Source: Clostridiales bacterium (GTDB lineage: Bacteria > Bacillota > Clostridia > Saccharofermentanales > Saccharofermentanaceae). From it: a stretch of DNA of 64,000 nucleotides. Numbering within the stretch: the stretch's first letter is position 1; every line of letters begins with the position of its first letter. The position numbers and the translations under genes are program-made. The notes beneath the pieces are model-generated. The model ran no database searches, was not told the DNA's origin, and saw only the letters and a program-made list of their open reading frames with translations. The DNA is taken from positions 62,001 to 126,000 of the forward strand of contig JAFVAY010000008.1 of NCBI GenBank assembly GCA_017480325.1, written 5' to 3'. Below, one piece after another: positions 32,738 to 41,267 of the stretch.

Positions 32738-33749
32738 AGTAAGATGAACCTGAAGACATAGTGACATTATAACCGCTGTCCGTCCATATGGCTTCGACTC
32801 CGTCCATACCGTCTACGATTTCCATCCCTGTTTCCTGATCTTCAATGAAAAGCCACGTAGACAGAAGATCTGCCATGGCTGAATCGTCGCAGATGACCGT
32901 GACGGACGAGAATTCAGAGGCGGGGTAAAGGGTTTCCGGATCTATTATGTGGCAGTATTTTTGGCCGTCGACAATGTAGAACCGCTGATAGTCTCCGCTT
33001 GTGACGATTGAGTTGTCGGCCGCTTCCAAAGTCAGGAATTCTTCGTCGGAAAGAAGATCCGGATTTTCTACGAGAATATTCCAGCGCGAATGGCCGTCAG
33101 CTTTTTTGTTTCCGAATGTTATGACATTTCCTCCGAAGCTTATGGCGGCATCGTGCCATAGATTTGAGGAGGCGTAATCACAAATGCTCTTGCCGGCGAA
33201 TCCTTTCGCTATGGCTCCGACATCAAGTCTCATGAGGGGATCTTGGAGGAAAACCGTAGAGGATGCCTCGTCTATAATCAAGTCCTCTATGTTCGTGTGG
33301 GCGGAAGCTTCGCACAGTTCATCATAAGAGGGGAGACGGTTCGCGTCCTCTTCTCTGTATTCATGCCAGATCTTAAGCACTGCGCCGAAGCATATATTTA
33401 CTTTACCTCCGGTTATCGAATGGCACTGCTTTCCCCACAAAAGAAGGTCGATTATTCGCTGATCCACTTCTACAGGCGCGATGCCCGCGTTGTCATTTAC
33501 TGTCTTAAGGTTGTTGGTTCCTTCCGCATCGTCATAGATGCTGTAAAGTGAATCATACTCACGAAGAAGCGATTCAAATTCTTCCACGTGTTCTTCGAAG
33601 GCTTCGTCTGAAACATCGTAGGCAGTTACAGTCGTAGCAGTATCAAAATAACCCGTAATGACGCGGGTATAACGCTTTAAGGAAGCAGAGCATGAACAAA
33701 GATCAAGAAGCATGATCACAGAAAGGATTATACTGACATTTTTCCGCAT
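32727..33749 (-). CDS. apbE: FAD:protein FMN transferase, lipoprotein
   Basis: A 340-residue lipoprotein (lipobox LDLCSC). ApbE blocks: GYFDTATTVTAYD, MRLDVGAIAKGFA, SFGGNVITFG, TSGDYQRFY, and CHIIDPET. It splits FAD and attaches FMN to Thr in exported FMN-binding proteins. Clear targets are the lipoprotein at 22248-22694 (DAISGAT) and possibly the protein at 21745 (DAVSGAT). It is first in the minus-strand block. Confidence 0.93.
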   Translation of the reverse strand: MRKNVSIILSVIMLLDLCSCSASLKRYTRVITGYFDTATTVTAYDVSDEAFEEHVEEFESLLREYDSLYSIYDDAEGTNNLKTVNDNAGIAPVEVDQRIIDLLLWGKQCHSITGGKVNICFGAVLKIWHEYREEDANRLPSYDELCEASAHTNIEDLIIDEASSTVFLQDPLMRLDVGAIAKGFAGKSICDYASSNLWHDAAISFGGNVITFGNKKADGHSRWNILVENPDLLSDEEFLTLEAADNSIVTSGDYQRFYIVDGQKYCHIIDPETLYPASEFSSVTVICDDSAMADLLSTWLFIEDQETGMEIVDGMDGVEAIWTDSGYNVTMSSGSSYYVR

Positions 33750-33837
33750 AGAGTAATTTTATATCACATTCGACTCATACAAAAAACACGGATTTGTATC
33801 TGATAAGGATTGAAGTGAAAATCAGTTTAAGCATAAT

Positions 33838-33866
33838 AACAGCCTCCGCGAGTGGGGGAGGCTGTT
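33838..33866 (-). terminator. Terminator of the third DUF4214 gene
   Basis: AACAGCCTCC pairs with GGAGGCTGTT around nine bases. The following T-run is short. It lies between the DUF4214 gene and apbE. Confidence 0.6.
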
Positions 33867-33901
33867 GTTACGTTACTTATTGTTAATCTTAAGTATCTAC
33901 A

Positions 33902-35293
33902 TCAAGGATTAACGTCGAAGCGGGCGCAGGTGCTTGTCCATTCGGTTGAATAGGCGAAGCCGTCGATCACCTGAGCTCTTGATGCTCCGTTGGCAAGTGC
34001 ACTGGTCCAGTTGGCGAATCCCTCGGCATCAGGCGTTCTGTCAAAGAATACACTGTAAAGAATCGTTACGAACTCCTCGTCGCTCAAGTCTCTTCCGAGG
34101 AATTCCTGGCTGAAGAAGAAACCTCTTGCTACGTAAGCTCCGGAGTTGCCCTGATTAAGGAGCTGATCAATCCAATAATCTCTTCCGATAGTGTCGTATG
34201 TTCTGTCAAGAGCAATTACATACAGTCTCTCTACGAAATTATTGATGTTCATTGCTCTTACATCAGGAGCAGGAGCTGCAGGTGCAGCGGGAGCGGGGGT
34301 AGGAGTAGGTACGGGTACAGGTGCGGGCTCGGGCTCGGCAATTGTAGCTGTAACAGACTGAGGGGCAACGTCATTGTGATTCTCATCACCAACAACTTCA
34401 TAATACACAGTGTATGTTCCGGGGTCAGCAGCTACAGGAATCTCTTCTGAAAATTCACCGTCTTCGCTAAGGCTATATAGCATCGTTCCGCCTTCTGCAG
34501 AACCTGCCACAATAAGTTGCTGATCCGCCTCTGTATAAGCAAGTGTATTTCCTGTAGGGGGAGTGACGGTACAATCTGCTTTATTTACAGTAAGAGTCAC
34601 ATTACATGTAAGTGCAGGGGACTCGTCAAATGTAACTTCATACTCAGTTACGTCGCTGTCAGCAACGGAAGGGACTACAGAGCCATCAGACCATGTAAAT
34701 TCGCCTTCTGTTAATACGCCATTTACATATGCTTCTCCGCCAGTTAGAGTACTGTCTGCCAAGGTCTGTCCATATGTAATAGCAGATGCAGATGGAGTGG
34801 TAGTAATTACTGTATATGGAATAATAGTTGCAGTTAAGTCAAAACCGGAATCAGTAACGCTATAATCTGTTATAAATTTAATTCGCATTGTATTTCCATT
34901 AGTTGTTAAATCAATTGTTCCCGTACTGGAACCTAAGTAGCACAATTGAGTATCGCCTTCATATACGTATAACTTATCATATTCATTACCTTCAAGGTTT
35001 ATGCTGTTGCTATTTAATCTTATTTGATAGCCAATAGGAGCAATAATTTCCAAAGTACCATTCCAATTGTTGTTATAAGAACCATTTGGTCCGCCACCAT
35101 CATATATTCTTAAAGTAGAGACTCCGTCTGAACTTAAATTGATAGTGTCTGTTCCACTACTTGGTACCAATGCATAGTAACCGGTTTCTTCATCTCCTTG
35201 AATACCGTCGGCGATTGCCGATATTGCTATTGACATTACCAGCGACGCCGTAACCGCCAGTGATGCCATTACTTTCAAAAGATTTCTTTTCAT
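33902..35293 (-). CDS. Secreted CUB-like/DUF4214 protein
   Basis: An exported protein of 463 residues, with the ATG at 35293 eight bases after GGAGGTG. A signal peptide (MKRNLLKVMASLAVTAS...ISAIADG) is followed by a CUB-like domain (about 30-160, IYDGGGPNGSYNNNW, KLYVYEGD), an Ig-like/MBG beta domain (about 160-325), a Pro/Ala linker and DUF4214 (about 355-460: FVERLYVIALDRTYDTIGR, FFDRTPDAEGFANW). The promoter faces the XRE-REC gene and shares its GTGACA palindrome. Likely surface-exposed. Confidence 0.85.
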   Translation of the reverse strand: MKRNLLKVMASLAVTASLVMSIAISAIADGIQGDEETGYYALVPSSGTDTINLSSDGVSTLRIYDGGGPNGSYNNNWNGTLEIIAPIGYQIRLNSNSINLEGNEYDKLYVYEGDTQLCYLGSSTGTIDLTTNGNTMRIKFITDYSVTDSGFDLTATIIPYTVITTTPSASAITYGQTLADSTLTGGEAYVNGVLTEGEFTWSDGSVVPSVADSDVTEYEVTFDESPALTCNVTLTVNKADCTVTPPTGNTLAYTEADQQLIVAGSAEGGTMLYSLSEDGEFSEEIPVAADPGTYTVYYEVVGDENHNDVAPQSVTATIAEPEPAPVPVPTPTPAPAAPAAPAPDVRAMNINNFVERLYVIALDRTYDTIGRDYWIDQLLNQGNSGAYVARGFFFSQEFLGRDLSDEEFVTILYSVFFDRTPDAEGFANWTSALANGASRAQVIDGFAYSTEWTSTCARFDVNP

Positions 35294-35376
35294 CAAAACA
35301 CCTCCATTTGTTTTATAGGCCAATTGTAAAAAAAGTTTGAGCAAATACCATAAATATTTTATGAACTAACTATGAC

Positions 35377-35391
35377 GTGACAAAATGTCAC
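35377..35391. promoter_or_regulatory. Palindrome GTGACA-AAA-TGTCAC (site 2)
   Basis: Identical to site 1 at 12663, and extended by TGAC/ACGTCA on the flanks. It sits 83 bp before the DUF4214 ATG (minus) and 51 bp before the XRE-REC GTG (plus; TATAAT at 35421). Probable binding site of that regulator, by position. Confidence 0.7.
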
Positions 35392-35442
35392 ACGTCATGC
35401 CAAAACATAAGAGGAAAATTTATAATAGTATCGGAGGTTTAG

Positions 35443-36039
35443 GTGAAAAGTTCATTTGGCGAAGCGTTAAGACGGATACGAACGGAGAAGGGGATCTCCC
35501 AGCAACAGCTGGCGGAGATGCTTTACGTTGACAGATCCAGTATAGCGGGGTGGGAGACGGGACGCCGTGTTCCTGACTTTGCCATGATTCAACGCATCTC
35601 GAAGTGCCTCGGGACCGATATCAGTACCTTTGTGAACGAGCCGAAGAGACCTTCGAAAGTACGCGGCATCCCCAATGTCGTTATCATCGACGACGAGAAG
35701 ATCATTCTTGCAGGGAGCGAGAGGATCATTAGGAAGGCGCTTCCCAAGGCTCATGTGACATCATTTACCAAGCCTACCGAGCTTCTGGAGTTCGCCAGAA
35801 GTACAACTGTCTCGCTAGCTTTTCTTGATATCGAGCTGGGGCAGACTAGCGGGCTGGAGCTGTGTGAGGAGCTTCTTAAGATCAATCCCAATATGAATAT
35901 TATTTTCCTCACGGCTTACAGTGATTATGCTTTCGAGGCATGGAAGACGGGGGCATGCGGCTTTCTTACCAAGCCTCTTACCGAGGACGACGTTATGGGG
36001 CAGCTTAAAAGACTTCGTTATTCCGTGCCCGGGTTATGA
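35443..36039 (+). CDS. XRE helix-turn-helix plus response-receiver regulator
   Basis: A 198-residue fusion. Residues 5-60 are an XRE/Cro domain (LRRIRTEKGISQQQLAEML, SSIAGWETGRRVPD), about 75-195 a REC domain (VVIIDDEK, phospho-site FLDIELG, T in LTAYSD, K in TKPL). Usually receivers precede the DNA-binding part; here DNA binding is N-terminal, with XRE-type HTH. The GTG start follows TCGGAGGT. It pairs with the histidine kinase 15 bp downstream. Confidence 0.9.
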   Translation: MKSSFGEALRRIRTEKGISQQQLAEMLYVDRSSIAGWETGRRVPDFAMIQRISKCLGTDISTFVNEPKRPSKVRGIPNVVIIDDEKIILAGSERIIRKALPKAHVTSFTKPTELLEFARSTTVSLAFLDIELGQTSGLELCEELLKINPNMNIIFLTAYSDYAFEAWKTGACGFLTKPLTEDDVMGQLKRLRYSVPGL

Positions 36040-36054
36040 TCTCAGGACTATGTT

Positions 36055-37353
36055 ATGTATTCAGTAACTCGATTAATTAATATCTTTATAGACGGATGCT
36101 CCGTGATGCTGTCGCTGACGGGAATACTGTTGACGCTGTTCAGCAGATATATGAACAGATGGAACAGGAATTATTTCCTGGCGTTCTTCTCCTTTCTTGC
36201 CTTTGACAGTATCGGATCCACCTTGTTTATGATGTTTATAGAGAGAACGGAGCCTGTGTCGCTATATCTGTCCTCGGTAGGAATCTTTGTCCAGTCTCTG
36301 GCGGCATCCTTTCTGATGCCTGTCGTCACTTTCTTCCTGGTACATAAGTCTACGGTTAAGCTTAACAACAAGCTTCTTCAGTTCTCTGTTCTGTTCTTAT
36401 GGTTAGCATATCTGGTGCTTCTTCTCTCTACGATCTGGAGTGATCAGATATATCACATAAGCGATATGAACCAATATTACAGGGGACCTTATTATTACCT
36501 GCTGCTTACGGCCTCCACGCTCCTTATGGCGCTTAACCTTATAGCCTTCATCAGACGTAACAAGGGCTATACATCATTACAGAAAAAAGCGATCAGAGCC
36601 GTTATTATACTCCCGATGATAAGTATGGTCATTCAGATCTTCTTCATGGGTATCGTTACAGTCCTTCTGGGTACATCACTCGCGGCGATGATAATGTTTA
36701 CGCTGATACTTCATGAGCAGATGGAAATCTATATCACGAAGGAGAAGGAAACCCTCGTACAGAAGGCAAGCATAATCAATCTTCAGATGAGGCCCCACTT
36801 CATCTGCAACACTTTGATCAGTATCTATTATCTTTGTAATGACGACGTCAGGAAGGCTCAGGACGTCATCCTTAACTTCACGCGATACTTAAGAAGCAAC
36901 TTCAGTGCACTTGCCAAAGAGGATCGTATACCTTTCGCAGAGGAGCTTGAGCACACAAAGACCTACATAGCGGTAGAGAAGATGAGGTATGAGGATAATC
37001 TGAATATAATCTTTGATATAAGGTGTACAGACTTCCTTCTTCCTCCTCTGACCCTGCAGCCTCTGGTGGAGAACGCCATCAAATACGGCATCGATCCTGA
37101 GTCGGAACCTCTTACCGTTACAATTACTACTCAGGTCATTAGTGGAGGCAATGAGGTCATAGTCAGCGACACCGGCCCCGGTATATATAACTCACCTGAC
37201 GACAGCGGCTCTCACATCGCTCTTAACAACATAAAGGACCGCCTTAGTATGATGTGCGGCGGTTACCTGCTGATAGAGTCTGAGAAGGGAAGGGGCACAA
37301 CAGTCACCCTGCGTATTCCTGATACCCCCCCGATAAAAACATACTCGGAATAA
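36055..37353 (+). CDS. Membrane sensor histidine kinase (LytS/YpdA-type His_kinase domain)
   Basis: A 432-residue kinase with six to seven membrane helices (residues 5-230) and no extracellular domain. The His phosphorylation block is QMRPHFICNTLISIYYL (His near 248), the ATPase has QPLVENAIKYG, VSDTGPGI and GRGTTVTLRIP. It probably phosphorylates the XRE-REC regulator. The membrane part gives no hint of the signal. The start ATG lies 15 bp after the regulator's stop. Confidence 0.9.
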   Translation: MYSVTRLINIFIDGCSVMLSLTGILLTLFSRYMNRWNRNYFLAFFSFLAFDSIGSTLFMMFIERTEPVSLYLSSVGIFVQSLAASFLMPVVTFFLVHKSTVKLNNKLLQFSVLFLWLAYLVLLLSTIWSDQIYHISDMNQYYRGPYYYLLLTASTLLMALNLIAFIRRNKGYTSLQKKAIRAVIILPMISMVIQIFFMGIVTVLLGTSLAAMIMFTLILHEQMEIYITKEKETLVQKASIINLQMRPHFICNTLISIYYLCNDDVRKAQDVILNFTRYLRSNFSALAKEDRIPFAEELEHTKTYIAVEKMRYEDNLNIIFDIRCTDFLLPPLTLQPLVENAIKYGIDPESEPLTVTITTQVISGGNEVIVSDTGPGIYNSPDDSGSHIALNNIKDRLSMMCGGYLLIESEKGRGTTVTLRIPDTPPIKTYSE

Positions 37354-37371
37354 GATAATATCTCCACTAAC

Positions 37372-37412
37372 AAACGGGCCGCCCCGGCAATCGAGGCGAC
37401 CCGTTGTGTTTA
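37372..37412. terminator. Bidirectional terminator between kinase and feo genes
   Basis: AACGGG-cc-GCC pairs with GGCG-a-CCCGTT around a 11-nt loop, followed by GTGTTT. It lies between two converging units. Confidence 0.6.
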
Positions 37413-37430
37413 TATGTTGGAGGTACTATG

Positions 37431-37616
37431 TTATTCCTTTTTCTTAGGTTCGGAGTGACATGAGCCGGCCATGGCGCAGGAGCCGCAGTTACAGCCGCAT
37501 GAGCCCTTGCCGGACTTCTTGTCTTTGATCATGCTTCTGATGACGAGCGCGACGACGACCGCCAGGATAAGCAATATGATTATGTTTCCCGTATTAGCCT
37601 GTAGCCAGTCAAGCAT
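37431..37616 (-). CDS. FeoB-associated Cys-rich membrane protein
   Basis: A 61-residue protein: one membrane helix (about 10-30), then SGKGSCGCNCGSCAMAGSCHSEPKKKE, with five Cys and one His. Such small Cys-rich proteins regularly end feo operons in Clostridia and may handle Fe2+ at the inner face of FeoB. It lies 37 bp after feoB on the same strand. Confidence 0.85.
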   Translation of the reverse strand: MLDWLQANTGNIIILLILAVVVALVIRSMIKDKKSGKGSCGCNCGSCAMAGSCHSEPKKKE

Positions 37617-37653
37617 GATGCAATTCCTCCTTTATAAGATTATATACCTTCGA

Positions 37654-40062
37654 TCAAACCTTTACGTCTGTCTTCGGAGCGGGTCTGAAGAGCATGTACA
37701 GCAGGAAGGTGAGCACGATCAGGGCTGCGATTAGACCTACTACGTTCACGCTGCCAGTAACAAGCAGGCCGATCTGGTACACGATAAGTGCGACAGCATA
37801 AGCGAAAAGGCACTGATAGCCGATCGCGAACCATGTCCACTTAGCTGAGTTCATCTCTCTCTTGATTGCACCGATAGCCGCGAAGCAGGGAGCGCACAGG
37901 AGGTTGAAAATCAGGAAGGAGTAGCCCGCAAGAGCTGTGAGACCCTCGAAGTCAAGTACTCCGAATACACCTACGACCTCTTCCTTAGCAACAAGGCCCA
38001 TTACTGTAGCAACTGTAGCTCTTACGTCGCCGAAGCCCAAAGGAGCGAAAATCCACTTAACTGCATTACCTACGATACCAAGGATGGAATTATCAAGCTC
38101 CATGTCAGGATCGAAGCCGATGCCTGAGCCTGTGTCACCGAAGACTGAGCCGAGCCAGATGACGATAGAGGAGATGAGGATGATGGTTCCAGCCTTCTTG
38201 ATGAAGGACCATCCACGCTCCCACATGGATCTTAAGAGGTTGCCGATAGTAGGCCAGTGGTAAGCAGGAAGCTCCATTACGAAGGGAGCAACCTCACCTG
38301 CGAAAAGCTTAGTCTTCTTAAGCATGATACCGGAGATGATAACCGCAGCGATACCTACGAAGTATGCAGAAGGGCCTACCCACCATGCACCTTTGAACAG
38401 TGCGGCAGCAATCAAAGCGATGATAGGAAGCTTAGCGCCGCAGGGGATGAAGGTGGTGGTCATGATTGTCATTCTTCTGTCGCGAGGATTCTCGATAGTT
38501 CTGGAAGCCATAACGCCCGGAACGCCACAGCCGGAGCCGATAAGCATAGGGATGAAGGACTTACCTGACAGACCGAATCTTCTGAAGATACGGTCGAGAA
38601 CGAATGCAACTCTTGCCATATAGCCACAGGCCTCGAGGAATGCGAGCATCAGGAAGAGAACGAGCATCTGAGGAACGAAGCCCAATACAGCGCCAACACC
38701 GCCGACGATACCGTCAACGATAAGACCTGTAACGAATTCGTTGGCGTTAGCCTTCTCAAGAAGACCGGAAACTACGTCAGGGACGGAAGGAACGAAGATA
38801 GCGCCTTCAGCCTCATCCATACCGGGAGTTGTGAATTCGCCGTCCTCGAGAGCGCCGCTTGCTACAAGAGGTGCCTCGATATCATAGCCGTTCTCCATAA
38901 GATCGTCTGCATAGAAGCCGTAGCTCTCCTCGAATGCACCGAAGTCGGCATCCTCAAATGCTGCCTGAAGATCCTCAGCACCGATTACGTTGGAGTCATC
39001 AGCGGCTTCATCTATAACTGTCTTAACATCGTCTGTGAATACGACCTCACCGGCCCACTCGTCAACGAGGTCATCATAGCTACTCTGGCCGATTCCGAGA
39101 AGATACCAGCCGTCGCCGAAGAGGTTATCATTTGTCCAGTCTGTTACCCATGCGCCGACTGTTGTTATGGCGATGTAGTAAACAAGGAACATAACGAGCG
39201 CGAAGATAGGGAGAGCCAACCATCTGTTGGTTACGACCTTGTCGATCTTATCGGAGACTGTGAGAGCTTCTTTGGAAGCCTTCTTGTAGCAGGACTTAAT
39301 CACACTGGCGATATAGACATAACGCTCGTTGGTGATAATGGACTCTGCATCGTCATCGATCTCCTTCTCGGCAGCCTTGATATCATTCTCAACGTGGTCG
39401 AGCTTATCCTTAGCGATACCGAGCTTCTCGATGAGCTTCTCATCTCTCTCGAATACCTTGATAGCGTAGAATCTCTGCTTCTCGTCAGGTACATCATGGA
39501 AGAGGTACTCCTCGATGTGTGCCAGAGCGTGCTCGACAGGACCGGAGAAGGAATGCATAGGGATCGTTTTCGCGCCGGATGCAGCCTTAACCGCAGCCTC
39601 AGCGGCCTCTGTGATTCCCGTGCCCTTAAGAGCCGAGATGGGGAAGACCTTGCAGCCTAGCTGCTTGCCGAGCTGATCGAGATCGATCTTATCGCCGTTC
39701 TTCTCGATGATATCCATCATGTTGACGGCGATGACTACCGGGATACCGAGCTCAGTAAGCTGAGTGGTGAGGTAGAGGTTACGCTCGAGGTTGGTACCGT
39801 CGATGATATTCAGGATGGCATCGGGCTTCTCATCGATAAGGTAGTTACGAGCCACGACCTCCTCAAGTGTGTAAGGGGAGAGGGAATAGATACCGGGAAG
39901 GTCAGTGATAGTTACATCATTGTGCTTCTTAAGCTTACCTTCCTTCTTCTCGACCGTAACTCCCGGCCAGTTGCCTACGAACTGGTTGGAACCCGTCAAT
40001 GCGTTGAAGAGTGTTGTCTTACCGCAGTTAGGGTTACCTGCTAAAGCAATCTTAATACTCAT
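37654..40062 (-). CDS. feoB: Ferrous iron transporter FeoB
   Basis: An 802-residue protein. The N-terminal G domain has G1 GNPNCGKTT, DLPGIYS and NMMD; a helical GDI domain follows and then the membrane domain with two GATE repeats (GFVPQMLVLFLMLAFLEACGYMARVAFVLDR, GCGVPG). Between the first two helices lies an unusually long acidic loop (about residues 311-447) rich in Asp and Glu, absent from short FeoB forms I know. It imports Fe2+ using GTP. It is the third gene of the operon. Confidence 0.95.
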   Translation of the reverse strand: MSIKIALAGNPNCGKTTLFNALTGSNQFVGNWPGVTVEKKEGKLKKHNDVTITDLPGIYSLSPYTLEEVVARNYLIDEKPDAILNIIDGTNLERNLYLTTQLTELGIPVVIAVNMMDIIEKNGDKIDLDQLGKQLGCKVFPISALKGTGITEAAEAAVKAASGAKTIPMHSFSGPVEHALAHIEEYLFHDVPDEKQRFYAIKVFERDEKLIEKLGIAKDKLDHVENDIKAAEKEIDDDAESIITNERYVYIASVIKSCYKKASKEALTVSDKIDKVVTNRWLALPIFALVMFLVYYIAITTVGAWVTDWTNDNLFGDGWYLLGIGQSSYDDLVDEWAGEVVFTDDVKTVIDEAADDSNVIGAEDLQAAFEDADFGAFEESYGFYADDLMENGYDIEAPLVASGALEDGEFTTPGMDEAEGAIFVPSVPDVVSGLLEKANANEFVTGLIVDGIVGGVGAVLGFVPQMLVLFLMLAFLEACGYMARVAFVLDRIFRRFGLSGKSFIPMLIGSGCGVPGVMASRTIENPRDRRMTIMTTTFIPCGAKLPIIALIAAALFKGAWWVGPSAYFVGIAAVIISGIMLKKTKLFAGEVAPFVMELPAYHWPTIGNLLRSMWERGWSFIKKAGTIILISSIVIWLGSVFGDTGSGIGFDPDMELDNSILGIVGNAVKWIFAPLGFGDVRATVATVMGLVAKEEVVGVFGVLDFEGLTALAGYSFLIFNLLCAPCFAAIGAIKREMNSAKWTWFAIGYQCLFAYAVALIVYQIGLLVTGSVNVVGLIAALIVLTFLLYMLFRPAPKTDVKV

Positions 40063-40091
40063 GTATGTTCACCTTTCAAATATTTTCTTCC

Positions 40092-40310
40092 TTACTCGAC
40101 CTCAATGATCTTGGCATCTTCCTTACGAAGAGAGAGCTCATAGCCTCTTACCGTGACCTCGACGGGGTCTCCCAGAGGAGCCACCTTACGGACATAGATC
40201 TCGATGCCCTTGGTGATCCCCATGTCCATGATCCTTCTCTTGACAGGACCCTGGCCGTTGATCTTGATGACTTTAACAGTTTGTCCAACATTTGCTTCCT
40301 TAAGTGTCAT
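40092..40310 (-). CDS. feoA: FeoA domain protein (second copy)
   Basis: A 72-residue SH3-like FeoA protein: VGQTVKVIKINGQGPVKRRIMDMGITKGIEIYV, then PLGDPVEVTVRGYELSLR. It binds FeoB's G domain region and tunes transport. It lies 29 bp before feoB. A separate FeoA precedes it, with which it shares the fold but little sequence. Confidence 0.92.
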   Translation of the reverse strand: MTLKEANVGQTVKVIKINGQGPVKRRIMDMGITKGIEIYVRKVAPLGDPVEVTVRGYELSLRKEDAKIIEVE

Positions 40311-40335
40311 AACATATCTCCTTATAATTGATAAA

Positions 40336-40557
40336 TCAGATCATAATCTTCATCGCCATATCTTTATTAAGAGCGATGCGTGATTCCTTTACCTTCAGGA
40401 TAACGTTGCCGTCGTTGATGCTTATGAGAGTGACGATATCTCCGGGAACTATTCCCAAATTCTCCAGATGCTGTCTGACCTCGGGCTTGCCCCCGACCTT
40501 CCTTATGATTACTTCCTCTCCGGGGTCCGCTACAGGCAGTGGCATCAATTTAATCAC
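40336..40557 (-). CDS. feoA: FeoA domain protein (first copy)
   Basis: A 73-residue FeoA with VIIRKVGGKPEVRQHLENLGIVPGDIVTLI and the C-terminal VKESRIALNKDMAMKI. It is first in the feo operon. GAGGTGATTAA precedes the ATG. The TTAG-N6-CTAA operator and a TTGAAT-16-TATTTT promoter lie upstream. Confidence 0.92.
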   Translation of the reverse strand: MIKLMPLPVADPGEEVIIRKVGGKPEVRQHLENLGIVPGDIVTLISINDGNVILKVKESRIALNKDMAMKIMI

Positions 40558-40588
40558 CTCTTATTACAAATAGTTTTTATAAATATAT

Positions 40589-40640
40589 GTTAGCCCGATC
40601 TAACGGTAATTAAAATACATTACTTTAATAATAATTCAAG
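40589..40640 (-). promoter_or_regulatory. feo promoter with TTAG-N6-CTAA operator
   Basis: On the minus strand TTGAAT, 16 nt and TATTTT (40612-40639 region) are followed by GTTAG-ATCGGG-CTAAC (plus 40589-40604). Same repeat and placement as at FTR1 and DUF4418. Confidence 0.65.
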
Positions 40641-40743
40641 TTTTGACGGGCTGTTTATGTGCAAGATGACTTTTATGATAAAATGGCATCAATGATCTTT
40701 GAGGTTTGGGGTTCAAGGGGATAAATGAATAGGGATATGTGCT

Positions 40744-41265
40744 ATGGAATACTTTGATCATAAGAGCGTCACGAGCAAGCGTAAAGGGCTTCTGTTCACT
40801 GAGTTCCTTGAGGTCCCCAGCATCATTATGATGATCCTTCTTATCGCCGTCATGGCTGAGGAGGAAGACTACGGCGCCATTATCGGTGCTTCGATCGTCC
40901 TTGTATTGCTGATAGTGCTTCAGGTATTGATAATCTACCTTTACAAAATGATGGAAAGGGCTGCTGTCTGTGGCGAGATCTTTAACGAGGACCACGACGG
41001 AATTATTACCTTCGGAAGATTATCCGAGATGACGGGGTATAAGGAACCTCGTATCAGAAGGGACATCAATTGGGCCCGTAAGATCGGTTTATACCATAAC
41101 GTTAATGTCGACGGTGATCGAATAGTTCTGGGAGGCACTGTCGGGGCCTCGGTAACTGACGAATTCCAGGATGTAATTTGTCCCACCTGTGGTGCTACTA
41201 ACCGTGTAAGGAAGCTGAGCTCCGCCAAGTGCAAAAGCTGCGGCTCCTATCTTAGAAGGACTTAA
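40744..41265 (+). CDS. Two-helix membrane protein with C-terminal zinc ribbon
   Basis: A 173-residue protein: N-terminal cytoplasmic stretch, two helices (about 20-65), a winged-helix-like region (about 75-130: GRLSEMTGYKEPRIRRDINWARKIGLY), and a zinc ribbon CPTCGATN...CKSCGSYL. The next gene has the same plan; they are 2 bp apart and clearly related by duplication. A membrane-bound regulator or PCI-like adaptor is possible; no function is known. Confidence 0.7.
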   Translation: MEYFDHKSVTSKRKGLLFTEFLEVPSIIMMILLIAVMAEEEDYGAIIGASIVLVLLIVLQVLIIYLYKMMERAAVCGEIFNEDHDGIITFGRLSEMTGYKEPRIRRDINWARKIGLYHNVNVDGDRIVLGGTVGASVTDEFQDVICPTCGATNRVRKLSSAKCKSCGSYLRRT

Positions 41266-41267
41266 TT

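Noticed and set aside
21745..33749. Rnf or Nqr complex
   Set aside because: Only one FMN-binding lipoprotein and no RnfB/C/D/E or NqrB/D/E/F proteins are present.
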